Assembly: GCF_947253065.1 (NCBI RefSeq)
Contig: NZ_CAMXWS010000002.1
Location: 1-64,000, forward strand
Source of the DNA: an uncultured Corynebacterium sp.
GTDB taxonomy: Bacteria > Actinomycetota > Actinomycetes > Mycobacteriales > Mycobacteriaceae
Length of the DNA stretch: 64,000 nucleotides
Direction of reading: 5' to 3'
Shown here: in pieces, positions 1 through 10,243 of the stretch
How the letters are laid out: each line of letters begins with the position of its first letter
Numbering within the stretch: the stretch's first letter is position 1
The notes under the pieces: generated by a model
Told to the model about the DNA's origin: nothing
Database searches by the model: none
Seen by the model: the letters and a program-made list of their open reading frames with translations, nothing else
Program-made: the position numbers and the translations under genes

Positions 1-1960
1 CAACCTTGCGCTGCTCATTGAGCACCTCGTCGTACTTCAGCACGTTCTTACGTGCTTCGAAGTTCTGGTTCTCCACCTGAGACTGTGCGCCCTTGATCGC
101 ACGAGAGACCATGCCTGCCTCGATCGGCACATCGTCCGGGACGTTGAGGCGGTTCATCATGCTCTCCATGGACGCGCCCACGAAGCGGACCATCAGGTCA
201 TCGCGCATGGACAGGTAGAAACGGGTCTCGCCCGGGTCACCCTGACGGCCGGAACGACCACGCAGCTGGTTATCAATACGGCGGGACTCGTGGCGCTCAG
301 TACCAATCACGTACAGGCCACCGGCCTCACGCACCTGATCACCGAGCTGCTTGGAACGCTCCTTCGCCTTCGGCAGCTGCTCGTCCCATGCTGCCTGGTA
401 TGCCTCTTCGTCCTCGAACGGGTCGAGGCCCTGCTCCTTGAGCTTGGCATCCAGCAGAATTTCCGGGTTGCCGCCCAGCACGATATCCGTACCGCGACCA
501 GCCATATTGGTGGACACCGTGACGGTGCCCGGCAGGCCAGCCTCTGCAATGATGCGACCTTCTTCTTCGTGCTGCTTCGCGTTCAGCACATTGTGCTTGA
601 TGTGCTTACGGGTCAGCAGCTGCGACAGGTACTCCGAACGCTCAACCGAGGTGGTACCAACCAGCACCGGCTGGCCCTTCTCCACGTGCTCAGCGATGTC
701 CTCTGCCACAGCAGCGAATTTCGCTTCCTGAGTCTTGTAGATCAGGTCGTCCTTATCCTGACGGATATTCGGCTTATTCGGCGGGATCGCCACAACACCG
801 AGCTTGTAAATCTGGTGCAGCTCGGCTGCCTCAGTCTCAGCGGTACCGGTCATGCCGGCGAGCTTGTCGTAGAGACGGAAGTAGTTCTGGAGCGTGACGG
901 TAGCGAGGGTCTGGTTCTCGTTCTTGATCTCCACGCCCTCTTTGGCCTCAATGGCCTGGTGCATGCCCTCGTTGTAGCGACGGCCCGGCAGGATACGGCC
1001 GGTGAACGAGTCGACGATGAGGACTTCACCCTTGCGGATGATGTAGTCCTTATCTCGCTCGAAGAGTTCCTTCGCCTTCAGCGAGTTATTCAGGTAGCTG
1101 ACCAGCTGGGAGTGCTCTGGGGCATAAAGGTTGTCGATGCCGAGCTGATCCTCGACAAAAGCGACGCCTTCCTCAGACACACCGACGGTGCGCTTGCGGT
1201 GATCCACTTCGTAGTGGATGCCCTCACGCATGCGCGGGGCCAGCTGGGCGAAGACAGTGTAGAACTGGCTGGAACCGTCGACCGGGCCGGAAATGATGAG
1301 CGGAGTACGCGCTTCGTCGATAAGAATCGAGTCAACCTCATCCACGATGGCGAAGTTGTGGCCGCGCTGGACCATGTCATCAACCGACTTGGTCATGTTG
1401 TCGCGCAGGTAGTCAAAGCCCAGCTCGTTGTTCGTGCCGTACGTGATGTCGGCAGCATAAGCCTGCTTACGCTCCGGCGGGCGCATCTCAGAGAGGATCA
1501 CGCCGACCTCCAGGCCGAGGAAGCGGTGAACACGGCCCATCATCTCCGCGTCACGCTTAGCCAGGTAATCGTTGACCGTAACAATGTGGACGCCCTTGCC
1601 GCCCAGGCCGTTGAGGTAGGCAGCGAGCACGGAGGTCAGGGTCTTACCTTCACCGGTCTTCATCTCGGCGACCTGGCCGAAGTGCAGGGCTGCACCGCCC
1701 ATGACCTGAACCTTGTAGTGCTTCTGGCCCAGGACGCGCCACGATGCTTCGCGTGCGGTGGCAAAAGCATCGAGCAGGATGTCGTCCATGCTCTTGCCGT
1801 CTTCAAGCGCCGCCCGGAACTCATCGGTCTTGGCTTTTAGTTCCTCGTCGGTCAACGCGGCGTATTCGTCCTCCAGAGCGAGAACGTCGTCCGCGATCTT
1901 GGAAAGGCGCTTGACTGTGCGGCCTTCGCCGGCGCGCAGCAGCTTAGACAGTCCGAACAC
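1..1960 (-). CDS. secA: Protein translocase ATPase SecA (3' end outside window)
   Basis: Motor ATPase that pushes unfolded preproteins through SecYEG at the membrane. About 653 N-terminal residues are visible; the C-terminal part lies beyond base 1. I see the Walker A segment MKTGEGKT near residue 100, the DEVD Walker B near residue 207, the preprotein cross-linking region and the motif [11 protein letters not shown] followed by [13 protein letters not shown] typical of the second nucleotide-binding domain. I place the start at the GTG at 1958-1960, because AAGGAAG lies six bases upstream and the protein then begins [14 protein letters not shown] as in actinobacterial SecA1. It follows hpf on the same strand after a 238-bp spacer. 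Actinobacteria often have SecA2 as well; the length and position beside hpf favour SecA1. Confidence 0.97.
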   Translation of the reverse strand, partial: MFGLSKLLRAGEGRTVKRLSKIADDVLALEDEYAALTDEELKAKTDEFRAALEDGKSMDDILLDAFATAREASWRVLGQKHYKVQVMGGAALHFGQVAEMKTGEGKTLTSVLAAYLNGLGGKGVHIVTVNDYLAKRDAEMMGRVHRFLGLEVGVILSEMRPPERKQAYAADITYGTNNELGFDYLRDNMTKSVDDMVQRGHNFAIVDEVDSILIDEARTPLIISGPVDGSSQFYTVFAQLAPRMREGIHYEVDHRKRTVGVSEEGVAFVEDQLGIDNLYAPEHSQLVSYLNNSLKAKELFERDKDYIIRKGEVLIVDSFTGRILPGRRYNEGMHQAIEAKEGVEIKNENQTLATVTLQNYFRLYDKLAGMTGTAETEAAELHQIYKLGVVAIPPNKPNIRQDKDDLIYKTQEAKFAAVAEDIAEHVEKGQPVLVGTTSVERSEYLSQLLTRKHIKHNVLNAKQHEEEGRIIAEAGLPGTVTVSTNMAGRGTDIVLGGNPEILLDAKLKEQGLDPFEDEEAYQAAWDEQLPKAKERSKQLGDQVREAGGLYVIGTERHESRRIDNQLRGRSGRQGDPGETRFYLSMRDDLMVRFVGASMESMMNRLNVPDDVPIEAGMVSRAIKGAQSQVENQNFEARKNVLKYDEVLNEQRKV

Positions 1961-2129
1961 GTTGTGCTTCCTTTTCCGGTTGGATACATCTGGCATGAGC
2001 AGACGAACACGTGAGCGTTAAACGACACAGGTCTGCCCTTTATTCAAAAGGCTATTGTACGCACGCCCAGTTTCAGAACCACTTTCAGGCGGGCAGTTGG
2101 CCTGCTAGTCCGCTGTGAAAATGCTGATG

Positions 2130-2164
2130 CCCGCTCCCCCGGCGGATTTAGCGGGGAAACGGGC
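2130..2164 (-). terminator. GC-rich hairpin after hpf, possible terminator
   Basis: In the spacer between hpf and secA the minus strand can fold GCCCGTTTCCCC against GGGGGAGCGGGC (arms about 2153-2164 and 2130-2140, one small internal mismatch). It sits some 35 bases after the hpf stop. There is only a weak T-rich stretch further on, so it could be a terminator or an mRNA-stabilising stem. Inference from sequence only. Confidence 0.45.
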
Positions 2165-2198
2165 AGTTATTCAGCCACGCCTAACGGCGAGACAAGTT

Positions 2199-2879
2199 TT
2201 ACTTGCCTTCCTCTTCCGGCACGAGGGTGATCAGACCGTAGTCGTATGCGTGGCGGCGGTACACCACGGACGGACGGTTGGTCTCCTTATCGATGAAGAG
2301 GTAGAAGTCGTGGCCAACGAGCTCCATCTCGGACAGAGCCTCATCCACAGTCATCGGGGTGGCGGAGTGCTCCTTGGTGCGCACGACCTGGCCCGGCAGC
2401 TGATCTTCAATCTGTGCTGCGTACGGGTCAGCCGGCTGCTCCTGCTCCTGCTTTGCACGTGCTGCCTCTGCCTCGGCTGCGAGCTCTGCTGCGATCTCGC
2501 CCGTGGACTTCGGCTTGCGGTGGCCGCCCATGGAGATTTCGCGGCGGACCTTCACCTTGCGCAGGGAGCGCTCCATCTTGCCCACTGCGGATTCGAGTGC
2601 GGCGTAGAAGCTGTCTTCCTTTGCCTCGGCGCGAGCCAGGTGGCCCTTGCCGGTCGCAGTGATCTGGATGCGGTTGGCCTGTGCTTCACGGCGCGGGTTC
2701 GGCTCGTGCTGCAGCTCAACATGGAAGAAGGTCAACGTCGGGTCGAGCTTCTCAATCTTGGCCAGTTTGCCATTCACACGCTCCTGGAAATGCTCCGGAA
2801 CTTCGACGTTGCGGCCAGTGATAGTCACCTGGGCGGAAGGGCTCAGGGATTCGTTGTTGTGCTCGTTTGCAGAGGTCAT
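2199..2879 (-). CDS. hpf: Ribosome hibernation promoting factor, long form
   Basis: 226-residue cytosolic protein that binds the 30S decoding centre and dimerises 70S ribosomes into inactive 100S particles in stationary phase. Residues about 16-115 look like the S30AE/YfiA fold (ITGRNVEVPEHFQERV at the start). An acidic alanine-rich linker follows, and residues about 165-222 form the long-HPF dimerisation tail (MTVDEALSEMELVGHDFYLF and RRHAYDYGLITL). The length fits long HPF rather than short YfiA. The start ATG at 2877-2879 has AAAAGGAGGAG just upstream. It lies between comF and secA, as in other corynebacteria. Confidence 0.96.
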   Translation of the reverse strand: MTSANEHNNESLSPSAQVTITGRNVEVPEHFQERVNGKLAKIEKLDPTLTFFHVELQHEPNPRREAQANRIQITATGKGHLARAEAKEDSFYAALESAVGKMERSLRKVKVRREISMGGHRKPKSTGEIAAELAAEAEAARAKQEQEQPADPYAAQIEDQLPGQVVRTKEHSATPMTVDEALSEMELVGHDFYLFIDKETNRPSVVYRRHAYDYGLITLVPEEEGK

Positions 2880-2994
2880 CTGCTCTCCTCCTTTTGGTCG
2901 GACACGTCGAACGCGCTTCGCTCGCTCTACTAGAAATTATACCGCCCGACATCACCGCGCTGCCATGAGTTCACGCGTTTGTAAACAACGTGCA

Positions 2995-3603
2995 TCAGGC
3001 GGCCGCGAGGACGAGGCAAGCACGAACATCGCCACCGTGTGCGAGCAGCTTTTCGACGCTTCCTTGCAGCGTTGCCCCCGTTGTCACGACATCATCAACC
3101 ACGATGACCGGTTGGGGCGGCACCGCAGAAATGGAGATCATGCCTTCCAGGTTGCGCCTGCGACCCGACTCATCAAGCGAGCCCTGATCTGGGGTGTGCT
3201 CTGCCAAAGTGAGCACATCGTGGGTAGGCCGGCCGGCAGCACGACAGATCGCTGTGACCGGATCACCACCGCGTGCGCGCGCAGAGGCAGGTCGTGTCGG
3301 CGCGGGGACAAGATGCGTTCCTATTGGGATGTCTCCCCTCGCCTCCAGATAGTCGATTGCTGCGCTCAGCACTGCCCCGATGTGGCGGCGAACAGCAAGG
3401 TTTTTGTGCTCCTTCATTGCCAGGATCACCCCACGGTGTGGGTCCGCATACGGACCGAGGACGAAGACCGGGACATGCACCGGTGCACCGGGGTTATAAC
3501 GAAACGGCGGAGTGGCCAGCTGCGTCTTGCACCGCGGGCAAAGCAGATGACCGGGTGTCCGACACCCGGCACACTGCCGCGGGAAGAGCAGCTCGGAGAT
3601 CAC
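2995..3603 (-). CDS. ComF family phosphoribosyltransferase-like protein
   Basis: 202 residues. Two CxxC pairs near the N-terminus (CAGC at about 11-14 and CPRC at about 22-25) look like the small zinc-binding module of ComF proteins. Near residue 165 VIVVDDVVTTGATL is the PRPP-binding loop of type I phosphoribosyltransferases. ComF proteins are tied to DNA uptake in competent bacteria, but the true substrate is unknown in actinobacteria. The GTG start overlaps the lpqB stop as GTGA, which suggests translational coupling with lpqB. The family assignment is firm; the function is inferred. Confidence 0.88.
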   Translation of the reverse strand: MISELLFPRQCAGCRTPGHLLCPRCKTQLATPPFRYNPGAPVHVPVFVLGPYADPHRGVILAMKEHKNLAVRRHIGAVLSAAIDYLEARGDIPIGTHLVPAPTRPASARARGGDPVTAICRAAGRPTHDVLTLAEHTPDQGSLDESGRRRNLEGMISISAVPPQPVIVVDDVVTTGATLQGSVEKLLAHGGDVRACLVLAAA

Positions 3604-5360
3604 GGCCGCGGCACCACCGGGGCGGCACGCACGCCTTGTTGGCCAGGGACCTCACGCCAGTTCAACGAGTCTTTCGTGGGCAGTGGCATGCGCATGATCA
3701 CCTTGGAATCGGTGAGGTACATCATCTCTGGTGTGGCGCCCACCGCCACGACTGGGCCACTGATATTGCCCGATGGCAGTGCGGTGAGCGAGGAGCCGTC
3801 TTGTTCCACGCGCACGATCGGTCGTTGGCTGGCAGATGTGCCCACGAGCAGTGAACCGTCCGGCTGCCAATCCACGCTGACTGCTGAGCCATCGAGTTCG
3901 ACTTCGGCGTATTGCGCGGTGTTCACCACGGCACGCCCACCGTCTTCACCACGTTCAACCACGCCGACGACGAGGTGGCCATCGACGATCATGGCCACGC
4001 GGGAACCAGAATTAGACAGGCGCAGGACGGTGATCTCGCCCTCCACGTCTTCTGGCAGCTCCACTCGGACGCTGCGGACATCCACTTCACTGGTGGCGGT
4101 GGAATATTCAGCACGGATCACACCCTTGCCATCCACGACTGCCCACGCAGCATTGTGATCAGGCTCCAGCGTGGGGCGGGCGAAGCTGCCGGCGCGCTGG
4201 ACCTCTTTGGTTCGACCATCGACAGAGCCCGCCACGAGCGCTTGTTCGTCATCGCTGATGTTGAGCACGGCGGCGAAATTGCCTTCATCACCAATATCGA
4301 TCGCCGAAATACTATCCAAGTTGTCCAGTACCTCGACGCGCTCCACCACGGGGTCTTCGCCCTCGCCGATGCCATCGACTGCGACGACTTTGCCATTGCT
4401 CAGGGTGTACAGGTCCGGACCGCCGTCGCTCTGCTTGACCGGGTCGAGCTCCCGGAAAGTCTCTGTGCTCAGCTCGTTATTCTCCCCCACTATGGGCACG
4501 TCATTGAGCGTGACCGGGTACGGACCGGGCACGCCGGCCGACGCCAAGGTCCACACCACTTGTGCTGCGAAGCGGGCTCGGGTCTGTTCATCCGCATCGG
4601 CCAAACCAGTGAAGCGGTAGACCCCGTCCGTGTAACCGGTATAGGCCAGATCACCGCTACCTGCGGTGGACACAGCTGGGGCGATGAGGGCGGACGGGCC
4701 GTCGGCAAGCAGATTCAGCAGCGCGTCTTCCTTTGTTGATGCTCCGGAATACACCCAACGGCGGTCAGGGACGAGCGCTTGGTCGGTGGCATCGTAGAAG
4801 AACAGATTGCGTGGCTCGTAGTGGTTGCGCAGCTCAACGCGGTCCACCACCACGTCATTGGGCAGGCCAGCGATGCGCCACTGGCCGTCGTCTTCTTGGG
4901 AGAGCTCCATCGTGGCTTGGTACTGCTGGTTTTCTGGCTGGAAGACTCCACCGGGGCCAAGCGAACCGATGATGCGGCCTTCGACTTGGTACGAGCGCTT
5001 CGTCTGATCCGTCATGGGCTTTGAGGACAGCTCAAAGGTGTCCAGCACCAGGATGCTCTCGCGGGGCTCCCAGGCCTGCGACATCGGTTCGGTGAGGTAG
5101 CGGCGCGCGGCCTCGTACTGGCTGTACGGGTCCGCGGAGGCGGCGAAGAATTCACGCAGGATCAGATCCGGATCGGCGTCCTTGGTCGGCTCGACCGCCA
5201 TCTCCGGATCAGGGCGCCCCTCGAATTCATGCAAGGCGTGCGGTTCAGTACTTGTCGGCAGTGTCGCACAGCCGGTGACCGTCAGAAGGGTCAAGGCCGA
5301 ACAGGTCGCCAGAATCGCCCGGAAGGCAGCGGGCTTGTGGGATCGGGTCGTATTCATCAC
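3600..5360 (-). CDS. lpqB: Lipoprotein LpqB, MtrAB accessory protein
   Basis: 586 residues, exported and lipid-anchored. The signal peptide ends in LTVTGC (lipobox, Cys at about residue 31). Residues about 195-320 resemble the GerMN domain (DALLNLLADGPSALIAPAV), and the rest is a beta-propeller-like region. In mycobacteria LpqB interacts with the extracellular part of MtrB and tunes MtrA phosphorylation. Here the gene overlaps mtrB by four bases (ATGA) and is followed by comF with a GTGA overlap, so it clearly belongs to the mtrA-mtrB-lpqB operon. Confidence 0.95.
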   Translation of the reverse strand: MMNTTRSHKPAAFRAILATCSALTLLTVTGCATLPTSTEPHALHEFEGRPDPEMAVEPTKDADPDLILREFFAASADPYSQYEAARRYLTEPMSQAWEPRESILVLDTFELSSKPMTDQTKRSYQVEGRIIGSLGPGGVFQPENQQYQATMELSQEDDGQWRIAGLPNDVVVDRVELRNHYEPRNLFFYDATDQALVPDRRWVYSGASTKEDALLNLLADGPSALIAPAVSTAGSGDLAYTGYTDGVYRFTGLADADEQTRARFAAQVVWTLASAGVPGPYPVTLNDVPIVGENNELSTETFRELDPVKQSDGGPDLYTLSNGKVVAVDGIGEGEDPVVERVEVLDNLDSISAIDIGDEGNFAAVLNISDDEQALVAGSVDGRTKEVQRAGSFARPTLEPDHNAAWAVVDGKGVIRAEYSTATSEVDVRSVRVELPEDVEGEITVLRLSNSGSRVAMIVDGHLVVGVVERGEDGGRAVVNTAQYAEVELDGSAVSVDWQPDGSLLVGTSASQRPIVRVEQDGSSLTALPSGNISGPVVAVGATPEMMYLTDSKVIMRMPLPTKDSLNWREVPGQQGVRAAPVVPRP

Positions 5361-6952
5361 CGCTGCTCCTCCTGTTCAGGCTCGTTACGTGTTTCTCCTG
5401 TTTCTCCTGCTTTATCAGCAGTCAGCTCGGGCTGCGCGGCACGCTCGATAGCTGGCGTCGATTCAGCTTCCTGCTCATCAGCGCCCGGCGCGTGCAGCTC
5501 CAGTGGCACCTCGGTGAATTCCACTTCTGGGTCACGTGGGAGCACGAGACGGAATTGAGAGCCGACCCCCGGGGTGCCAGCTGCATCAAGTGTGCCGTGG
5601 TGCAGCTGGGCGTCTTCGCGCGCAATGGCGAGGCCAAGGCCGGTGCCGCCGGAGTGGCGCTTGCGGGAAGAATCCGCGCGCCAGAAACGGTTAAACACCA
5701 GCTCTTCCTGGCCGGGTTTCAGACCGACGCCCCCATCGGTCACGGTGATCGCCACTGCATGCTCATTAGCGGCCAATTCGACAACAACTGGGTTGCCCTC
5801 AGAGTGGTCAATGGCATTAGCCAGCAGGTTTCGCACAATGCGCTCAATACGGCGTGGGTCACCGATCATTTGTACTGGTTCTTCGGGCACGTCGAATTCG
5901 ACGGCCACATCAAGTTCTTCGGCCAGCACAGAGGTCTGTGCCCAAGCGGATTCGATCGGCGAGCGGGCATCGATGGTGGCGGAGGACAAGTCGGCCACGC
6001 CGGCGTCGTGACGCGAAATCTCAAGCAGATCCGCAAGTAACGCTTCGAAGCGATCGAGCTCGCGCATCATCAACTGCGAGGCGCGCTGGACGTGGGGCTC
6101 GAGGTTCTCTTCATCCGCGGCGATCATGTCCGCTGCCATGCGGACGGTGGTCAGTGGCGTGCGCAGCTCGTGCGAGACATCTGAGGTGAATTGCCTTTGT
6201 AGGTCACCGTATTCCTCAAGCTGGTTGATCTGACTGGAGAGCTTGTCCGCCATGTCATTGAAACTCAGTGCAAGGCGTGCCATCTCATCTTCGCCTTCAA
6301 CGGCCATGCGTTCACGCAAGTGACCGCCAGCGAGACGCTCAGCGATGCGGGATGCAGAACGCACAGGGGCGACGAGCTGTTGAGAGGACAGCCAAGCAAT
6401 GCCCACGAGGAGAACAACGACGACGATGCCGGCTGAGGTGAGCAGGCCACGCATGAGCGCGAGTGTTTGGCGCTCACTTTCCATATCCATGACCAGGTAA
6501 AGCTGCAGGCCCGGAATATCAGAATCGGTCGGGGTGCCAATGATCAAAGCATCAAAGACTCGTCCCCCACTGTTGACCGGGTTGAATTGGTAGGCCACCT
6601 GGCCCTCGTTGACAAAGTCCACCAGCCGTTCCGGCACGGCGAAATCTTCCGGCGAGGTGATCACGCCGCTTTTCTGTGGCACCACCAGCACTGCCTCATA
6701 GCTGCCGGTGGCGGCTTGGTCCTGCTGGGAGCGCTGGGCCAATGTGGCACGCGCAGTATTGAGGCGACTTTGCGTCGATGTGCCCGTTGCAGACGTATTG
6801 CGCAGCTGCTCTTCGACGGCGACGCGCACGCGTTCCAGATCGTGCTGGGCATTATCCAATTTCAGGTCAACGAGACGCTGCGTCACCACAGATGCGAGCG
6901 CGAGGGCGAGCACGCCCATGACGATCGTGGAAACGATGAGCACCGTGCCCAC
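5357..6952 (-). CDS. mtrB: Sensor histidine kinase MtrB (start uncertain)
   Basis: Membrane sensor kinase paired with MtrA; in corynebacteria the pair controls wall hydrolases and osmoprotection genes. From the GTG at 6950-6952 I see TM1 at about 2-22, an extracellular sensor region, TM2 at about 172-190, HAMP at about 190-240, the H-box SDVSHELRTP with His261, and N, G1 and G2 ATP-binding motifs ending before a Pro/Glu-rich tail. The open frame continues upstream for 26 codons and encodes a basic stretch ending AHRWRTSLQVRF, the usual cytoplasmic lead-in of MtrB. That extension has no ATG, GTG or TTG. The real start may therefore be non-canonical (CTG at 7022-7024, 11 bases after AGGGGG), or the leader may be untranslated. 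Confidence 0.94.
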   Translation of the reverse strand: MGTVLIVSTIVMGVLALALASVVTQRLVDLKLDNAQHDLERVRVAVEEQLRNTSATGTSTQSRLNTARATLAQRSQQDQAATGSYEAVLVVPQKSGVITSPEDFAVPERLVDFVNEGQVAYQFNPVNSGGRVFDALIIGTPTDSDIPGLQLYLVMDMESERQTLALMRGLLTSAGIVVVVLLVGIAWLSSQQLVAPVRSASRIAERLAGGHLRERMAVEGEDEMARLALSFNDMADKLSSQINQLEEYGDLQRQFTSDVSHELRTPLTTVRMAADMIAADEENLEPHVQRASQLMMRELDRFEALLADLLEISRHDAGVADLSSATIDARSPIESAWAQTSVLAEELDVAVEFDVPEEPVQMIGDPRRIERIVRNLLANAIDHSEGNPVVVELAANEHAVAITVTDGGVGLKPGQEELVFNRFWRADSSRKRHSGGTGLGLAIAREDAQLHHGTLDAAGTPGVGSQFRLVLPRDPEVEFTEVPLELHAPGADEQEAESTPAIERAAQPELTADKAGETGETRNEPEQEEQR

Positions 6953-7039
6953 AAATCGGACCTGGAGTGAGGTCCGCCAACGGTGGGCAAGAGAATCTCT
7001 TACCCGTTTCAGCTCGTTAACCAGGGTCTGTTACACCCC

Positions 7040-7714
7040 CTACCGTCCAGTCTTGTAGCCCACGCCGCGGACGGTAAGAACGATCTCCGGGTTCTCCGGA
7101 TCGTGCTCGATCTTGGAGCGCAAACGCTGCACGTGGACATTAACTAGGCGGGTATCGGACGCGTTGCGGTAGCCCCACACGCTCTCAAGGAGCTCCTCGC
7201 GGGTGTGCACCTGGTGCGGTTTCCGGGCGAGCTCCACCAGCAGATCGAATTCGAGCGGGGTGAGGTTGATCTCGGTCTCACCGCGGGTGACGATGTGCTG
7301 CGGGACGTCGATCTGCAGGTCACCGATCTCGAGGATCTCAGTCGGTTCCTCGACCTTCTGACGCAGGCGTGCGCGGATACGCGCGACCAGCTCACGTGGC
7401 TTGAATGGTTTGGTGATGTAGTCATCCGCGCCCGATTCAAGCCCCAGCACCACATCGACGGTGTCCGTCTTAGCGGTAAGCATGACGATCGGCACAGCGG
7501 ATTCCTTGCGGATCTCCTTGCAGATATCCACACCACTCATGCCAGGCAGCATGAGGTCCAGCAGGATCAGGTCCGGCTGGTAGCTGTGAAAAGCGGGGAT
7601 CGCTTCGAGCCCGTCAACAACAGGCTTTGCTTCAAATCCCTCGGCTTCCAGCACGATGGTGAGCATTTCAGAAATAGCTGGATCGTCGTCGACGACGAGA
7701 ATCTTGTGGGACAT
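7040..7714 (-). CDS. mtrA: Response regulator MtrA
   Basis: OmpR/PhoB-type regulator, 224 residues. The receiver domain spans about 1-115, with the acidic pocket VVDDD, phospho-acceptor Asp53 in LLDLMLPG and the conserved Lys in TKPFKPRE. The C-terminal winged helix (about 130-222) carries the recognition region SDTRLVNVHVQRLR. I chose ATG 7712-7714 (MSHKILVVDDD) because it matches the family N-terminus and has AAGGAG upstream. A TTG at 7750 would add a non-conserved leader. It is followed at once by mtrB and preceded by tmk, as in C. glutamicum. Confidence 0.97.
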   Translation of the reverse strand: MSHKILVVDDDPAISEMLTIVLEAEGFEAKPVVDGLEAIPAFHSYQPDLILLDLMLPGMSGVDICKEIRKESAVPIVMLTAKTDTVDVVLGLESGADDYITKPFKPRELVARIRARLRQKVEEPTEILEIGDLQIDVPQHIVTRGETEINLTPLEFDLLVELARKPHQVHTREELLESVWGYRNASDTRLVNVHVQRLRSKIEHDPENPEIVLTVRGVGYKTGR

Positions 7715-7750
7715 CGGGTCTCGGTGCTCCTTAGAAGCGTTCGCTGACAA

Positions 7751-8380
7751 CTAGGCGCTAATCGCGCGGATAGCTTGAATGATAGGCGCTGGTTCGGTCG
7801 CGCGAATCCATCGACCCTCCCAGCTGGTACGCGCCATCTCCTCGTATGCGGCAAAGGTCGCATCCTGGAGGGAGGTGTCGCGTTCATAGCGGTCACGGGT
7901 GCGTGAGGCATCTTCGCTTTCGCGCTTCGTGGCACGCTCACGCGCGGTATCCGGCGCGGTATCCACGAGGACCTGCAAGTGCGGGCGTGGCAGACCGAGG
8001 CGGGAGAATTCAAGCTCGGCGACCCACTCGCGGTCAGCGAGATCGCCGGTGCGCGCTGACGTGTACGCCGCATTGGACGCTACGTAGCGATCGAGCAAAA
8101 GCACATCGCTTGGCGACGCCGCCCACTGCCCCAGTTCCTCACTCACCCCGGCACGGTCAAGCGCGAACATCACTGCCATGCCATGGGCGGAATCCACCAG
8201 GTCGCCCATCTTGCCGTGCAAGGCATCGGCGGCGAGCTGGGCGTGAATGGATTCCTGGTAACGCGGGAACGACATGGTGGCCGCGCTGTCGATACCCTCC
8301 AACTGCACAATCTCGCGGATGAGCGCTTGAACTAGCGTGTTCTTGCCGGCACCGTCGATGCCTTCGAGTGCAACAATCAT
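7751..8380 (-). CDS. tmk: Thymidylate kinase
   Basis: Phosphorylates dTMP to dTDP for DNA synthesis. 209 residues, starting MIVALEGIDGAGKNTL, with a P-loop in which the usual Ser/Thr after Lys is Asn. As I recall, mycobacterial Tmk also departs here (Arg), so I regard it as functional. LLDRYVASNAAY is the DRY/DRH-like dTMP-binding segment, and an Arg-rich lid region (RERATKRE) follows near residue 150. It starts five bases after the ahcY stop, so it is probably co-transcribed with ahcY and mtrAB. Confidence 0.93.
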   Translation of the reverse strand: MIVALEGIDGAGKNTLVQALIREIVQLEGIDSAATMSFPRYQESIHAQLAADALHGKMGDLVDSAHGMAVMFALDRAGVSEELGQWAASPSDVLLLDRYVASNAAYTSARTGDLADREWVAELEFSRLGLPRPHLQVLVDTAPDTARERATKRESEDASRTRDRYERDTSLQDATFAAYEEMARTSWEGRWIRATEPAPIIQAIRAISA

Positions 8381-8385
8381 GATGT

Positions 8386-9840
8386 TTAGTAGCGGTAGTG
8401 CTCCGGCTTGTACGGACCAGCAACATCAACGCCGATGTACTCGGCCTGCTCCTTGGTCAGCTCCGTCAGGGTGCCGCCGAGTGCTTCGACGTGAATGCGT
8501 GCGACCTTCTCGTCGAGGATCTTCGGCAGGCGGTACACCTGGTTCTCGTACTGGCTGTTGTTGGTGAACAGCTCGATCTGCGCGATCGTCTGATCGGCGA
8601 AAGAGTTAGACATCACGAACGACGGGTGGCCGGTGGCATTGCCCAGGTTGAGCAGACGGCCCTCGGACAGAACGATGATGGAATTTCCGCTGGGCAGGGT
8701 GAACAGGTCGACCTGCGGCTTGATATTCATGCGGGTGACATCTTCGCGGTGCAGCAGGGAGGCCATGTCGATCTCATTGTCGAAGTGGCCGATGTTGCCC
8801 AGCACGGCGTGGTCCTTCATCTTCAGCATGTCGTCGAAGGTGATGATGCCAAGGTTGCCGGTAGACGTGATGATGATGTCTGCATCAGCGATCGCCTCAT
8901 CGACGGTGACCACCTTGTAGCCATCCATCAGTGCCTGGAGAGCGTTGATCGGGTCGACCTCAGTGACGGACACGATCGCGCCCTGGCCGTCAAGGGCCTC
9001 AGCCACGCCCTTGCCCACGTCACCGTAGCCACACACCAGGGCCTTCTTGCCGCCGATGAGCATGTCGGTGCCACGGTTCAGACCGTCGATGACAGAGTGG
9101 CGGGTACCGTAGCGGTTATCAAATTTGGACTTGGTCACCGCATCGTTGACGTTCATCGCCGGGAACGGCAAGGTTCCCTCATTAGCGAAGTGGTACAGGC
9201 GGTGAACACCAGTGGTGGTCTCCTCAGTGACGCCCTTGACAGACTTCGCGGTCTCGGTCCACTTCTGCGGTTGTGCTGCGAGGGTCTCGCGCAGCATGTT
9301 GTAGAAGGCCACCTGCTCGTCCGAGTCGGTGTCTGCCGCTGCCGGGACAGCACCAGCATTTTCAAATTCTGCGCCCTTGATCACAGCCATGGTGGCATCG
9401 CCGCCATCGTCCAGGATCATGTTCGGGTACACGCCATCGCCCCAGCTGAAGATCTGGTTCATGCACCACCAGTACTCATCGAGGGTCTCGCCCTTCCATG
9501 CGAAAACAGGCACACCCTTCGGATCTTCCGGGGTGCCGTCCTTGCCCACCACGATGGCTGCGGCAGCCGGGTCCTCAGTGGAGAAGATATTGCAGGATGC
9601 CCAACGCACCTCAGCGCCGAGTGCCGTGAGCGTTTCAATCAGCACTGCGGTCTGGGTGGTCATGTGAATCGCACCGGCGATGCGGGCACCGGCCAACGGC
9701 TGCTCCTCGGCGTATTCGCGGCGCAGCTGCATCAGGCCCGGCATCTCATGCTCCGCCAGGTCGATCTGCTTACGGCCTGCCTCGTACAGGGACAGATCGG
9801 CGACCTTGAAGTCCTGGCCGGAATCGTGGCTTTGATTCAT
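8386..9840 (-). CDS. ahcY: Adenosylhomocysteinase
   Basis: Hydrolyses S-adenosylhomocysteine to homocysteine and adenosine, keeping methyltransferases active. 484 residues, the long actinobacterial form with the internal insert after residue 150. Visible: [16 protein letters not shown] substrate region, NAD-binding [15 protein letters not shown] near residue 275, [10 protein letters not shown], and the C-terminal YKPEHYRY that reaches into the partner subunit's NAD site. RBS AAAGGAG lies ahead of ATG 9838-9840. It is the first gene of the ahcY-tmk-mtrAB-lpqB-comF run. Confidence 0.98.
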   Translation of the reverse strand: MNQSHDSGQDFKVADLSLYEAGRKQIDLAEHEMPGLMQLRREYAEEQPLAGARIAGAIHMTTQTAVLIETLTALGAEVRWASCNIFSTEDPAAAAIVVGKDGTPEDPKGVPVFAWKGETLDEYWWCMNQIFSWGDGVYPNMILDDGGDATMAVIKGAEFENAGAVPAAADTDSDEQVAFYNMLRETLAAQPQKWTETAKSVKGVTEETTTGVHRLYHFANEGTLPFPAMNVNDAVTKSKFDNRYGTRHSVIDGLNRGTDMLIGGKKALVCGYGDVGKGVAEALDGQGAIVSVTEVDPINALQALMDGYKVVTVDEAIADADIIITSTGNLGIITFDDMLKMKDHAVLGNIGHFDNEIDMASLLHREDVTRMNIKPQVDLFTLPSGNSIIVLSEGRLLNLGNATGHPSFVMSNSFADQTIAQIELFTNNSQYENQVYRLPKILDEKVARIHVEALGGTLTELTKEQAEYIGVDVAGPYKPEHYRY

Positions 9841-9889
9841 GTGAAGGGGTTCTCCTTTGAGTTTTGTGTTTTGAAAGCCTCAAGCGACT

Positions 9890-10243
9890 TTACGACAGTG
9901 CTTCGATGAACTGATCGACGTCCTGCTCGGAGTCGACGTCCTCGAGGATCTCCACCGCTGCGTCGATAAGCTTCTCATCTAGCTCGACAGTGGAAACGCG
10001 CAGGAAAGAGTACGTGTCGGCGACCTCGCCGGCACTGAAAGGTGCACCCGCCCAGATCGCAGCGATGGTGGCTGCTGCCTGGCCGTTAAGAACCTCGTCC
10101 TCGGAGGCATTGTCTTTATCCAAGGCCAGCAGGCACGCATCGCGCACCGCTTCTACTGTTTCGTCGAATTCCAGATCCGCGAGGTCGTCGAGGAAATCGA
10201 CATTGGTGCCCTCGTTGAAGATGGCCAGATCCCAGGTGCTCAT
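9890..10243 (-). CDS. DUF4259 domain protein
   Basis: 117 residues, acidic, no signal peptide or membrane segment. The N-terminus MSTWDLAIFNEGTNVDFLDDL and the pattern of paired helices match the DUF4259 family as I know it, whose members usually begin with a similar short G/S-T-W motif. Function is unknown. RBS AAAGGAG precedes the ATG. It is read in the same direction as ahcY, 49 bases upstream of it, so it may share its transcript. Confidence 0.75.
   Translation of the reverse strand: MSTWDLAIFNEGTNVDFLDDLADLEFDETVEAVRDACLLALDKDNASEDEVLNGQAAATIAAIWAGAPFSAGEVADTYSFLRVSTVELDEKLIDAAVEILEDVDSEQDVDQFIEALS

Noticed and set aside
290..1840. Long plus-strand open frame opposite secA (516 codons)
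   Set aside because: Lies wholly antisense to a clear SecA and has no domain or RBS; a high-GC shadow frame. The same holds for the long frames opposite ahcY (8398-9909), betB (44175-45608), betA (45672-47057), accBC (50374-52164) and puo (59385-61064).
9841..9889. A SAM or SAH riboswitch ahead of ahcY
   Set aside because: The leader is too short and I see no fold beyond a weak CTTGAG/CTCAAG pairing.
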